A stretch of DNA of 6,144 bases from Methylococcaceae bacterium. Its GTDB lineage: Bacteria; Pseudomonadota; Gammaproteobacteria; Methylococcales; Methylomonadaceae. The notes under the pieces are model-generated. The model ran no database searches, was not told the DNA's origin, and worked only from the letters and a program-made list of their open reading frames with translations. Within the stretch, counting starts at the first letter, position 1. Every line of letters starts with the position of its first letter. Location: positions 3,523 through 9,666 of the forward strand of contig PMDM01000385.1 of NCBI GenBank assembly GCA_003155565.1, read 5' to 3'. Below are positions 5,668 through 6,144 of the stretch, one piece after another. Position numbers and translations under genes: made by a program.

Positions 5668-6144
5668 GCCACTATCTCTTGCTCGGCAGCTTTTAACCGC
5701 TCGCGTTCTGCCTTGGTGGCAAGTCTGGCTTGCTCTTCTTCGCGTTGTTGCTGGGCGATCCGTTCCATACGGGCATTGCGTACGTCCATCAATCGTTTAT
5801 TTTGCTCGGCTTTATGCTGCGCCTGTTGTCTGGCCATGACTTCGCCCGAAGCATATTTAAAATACTGCACCAATGGGATATTGGAAGGGCAGATATAGGA
5901 ACAGCAACCGCAACTGATGCAGTCTTTTAAGCCAATATCCACCGCCGCATCCAGCTGATTAACGCGGATATTGTTCGCCATATCTAAAGGCCGCAATCCC
6001 GCCGGACAGACAGTGACACAACTGGCGCAACGGATACAGGGCTGTTCATCGGTATTCTTCAATTCGCTTTGCATTAATGCCAGTATGCCGCTGGTGGCTT
6101 TGACCGTAGGCAGCCCCGCGTGCGGCAAGGAATCGCCCATCATC
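5664..6144 (-). CDS. rnfC: Ion-translocating Rnf complex, NADH-oxidising subunit RnfC (C-terminal part, cut by the window)
   Basis: Only the last 160 or so codons lie in the window; the gene continues beyond 6144, and the Met codons at the edge are internal. RnfC is the soluble subunit that takes electrons from NADH (FMN and Fe-S clusters) and feeds the complex. Two [4Fe-4S] motifs CxxCxxCxxxCP are seen, at cysteines 36, 39, 42, 46 and at 75, 78, 81, 85, counting from the visible Met at 6143. The GDSLPHAGLP segment just before is also typical. After about residue 100 there is a tail of some 60 residues rich in Gln, Glu, Arg and Ala that should form a long charged helix or coiled coil; such tails are known in proteobacterial RnfC and vary in length. 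Its stop overlaps the rnfD start by four bases. rnfA and rnfB, which normally come first, would be to the right. Confidence 0.94.
   Translation of the reverse strand, partial: MMGDSLPHAGLPTVKATSGILALMQSELKNTDEQPCIRCASCVTVCPAGLRPLDMANNIRVNQLDAAVDIGLKDCISCGCCSYICPSNIPLVQYFKYASGEVMARQQAQHKAEQNKRLMDVRNARMERIAQQQREEEQARLATKAERERLKAAEQEIVA

Noticed and set aside
1..6144. Avoidance of CCGCGG, the predicted target of the restriction system
   Set aside because: I found no CCGCGG by eye, but only about 1.5 sites are expected by chance in this length, so the absence says little.

Overview
The window comes from a Gram-negative bacterium, most likely a gammaproteobacterium; the style of the Rnf proteins and the rnfH-bfd-bfr tail would suit a methanotroph or another diazotroph-like lineage, but that placement is inference. 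All eight recognisable genes lie on the minus strand, so the story reads from right (6144) to left (1).

Right part (about 2080-6144): the 3' half of an rnf operon in the order rnfC (cut by the window edge), rnfD, rnfG, rnfE, rnfH, followed closely by bfd and bfr. Gaps are a 4-base overlap (rnfC/rnfD) or about 11-38 bases, so this looks like one transcription unit. RnfC, D, G and E are parts of the membrane complex that moves electrons between NADH and ferredoxin in exchange with an ion gradient. RnfH is the small accessory protein typical of the nif-type Rnf operons. Bfd is the [2Fe-2S] ferredoxin that reduces bacterioferritin (Bfr) so that stored iron is released. The operon therefore links low-potential electron supply with iron storage and release.

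Middle (1880-2079): a 200-base non-coding gap that ends the rnf-bfr unit and begins the next one. It holds a weak candidate terminator for bfr, a long inverted repeat (GCTAACT/AGTTAGC), and a short hairpin that would pair with the ribosome binding site of the next gene.

Left part (51-1879): a two-gene type II restriction-modification system, restriction gene first and methylase second, five bases apart. The endonuclease is an Eco29kI-like GIY-YIG enzyme in which all the catalytic positions that I recall for Eco29kI fall at the same residue numbers; the partner is an intact C5-cytosine methyltransferase. By analogy the target is CCGCGG. This pair looks like accessory DNA set next to a core operon, and its genes are visibly richer in A/T than the rnf genes.

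I see no tRNA, rRNA, CRISPR array, transposase or integrase. No stretch above 300 bases lacks a gene. Nothing here is clearly a new system; the points most worth a second look are the possible translational lock on the restriction gene, the rnfH-bfd-bfr coupling, the extended tail of Bfd and the extended N-terminus of RnfG.
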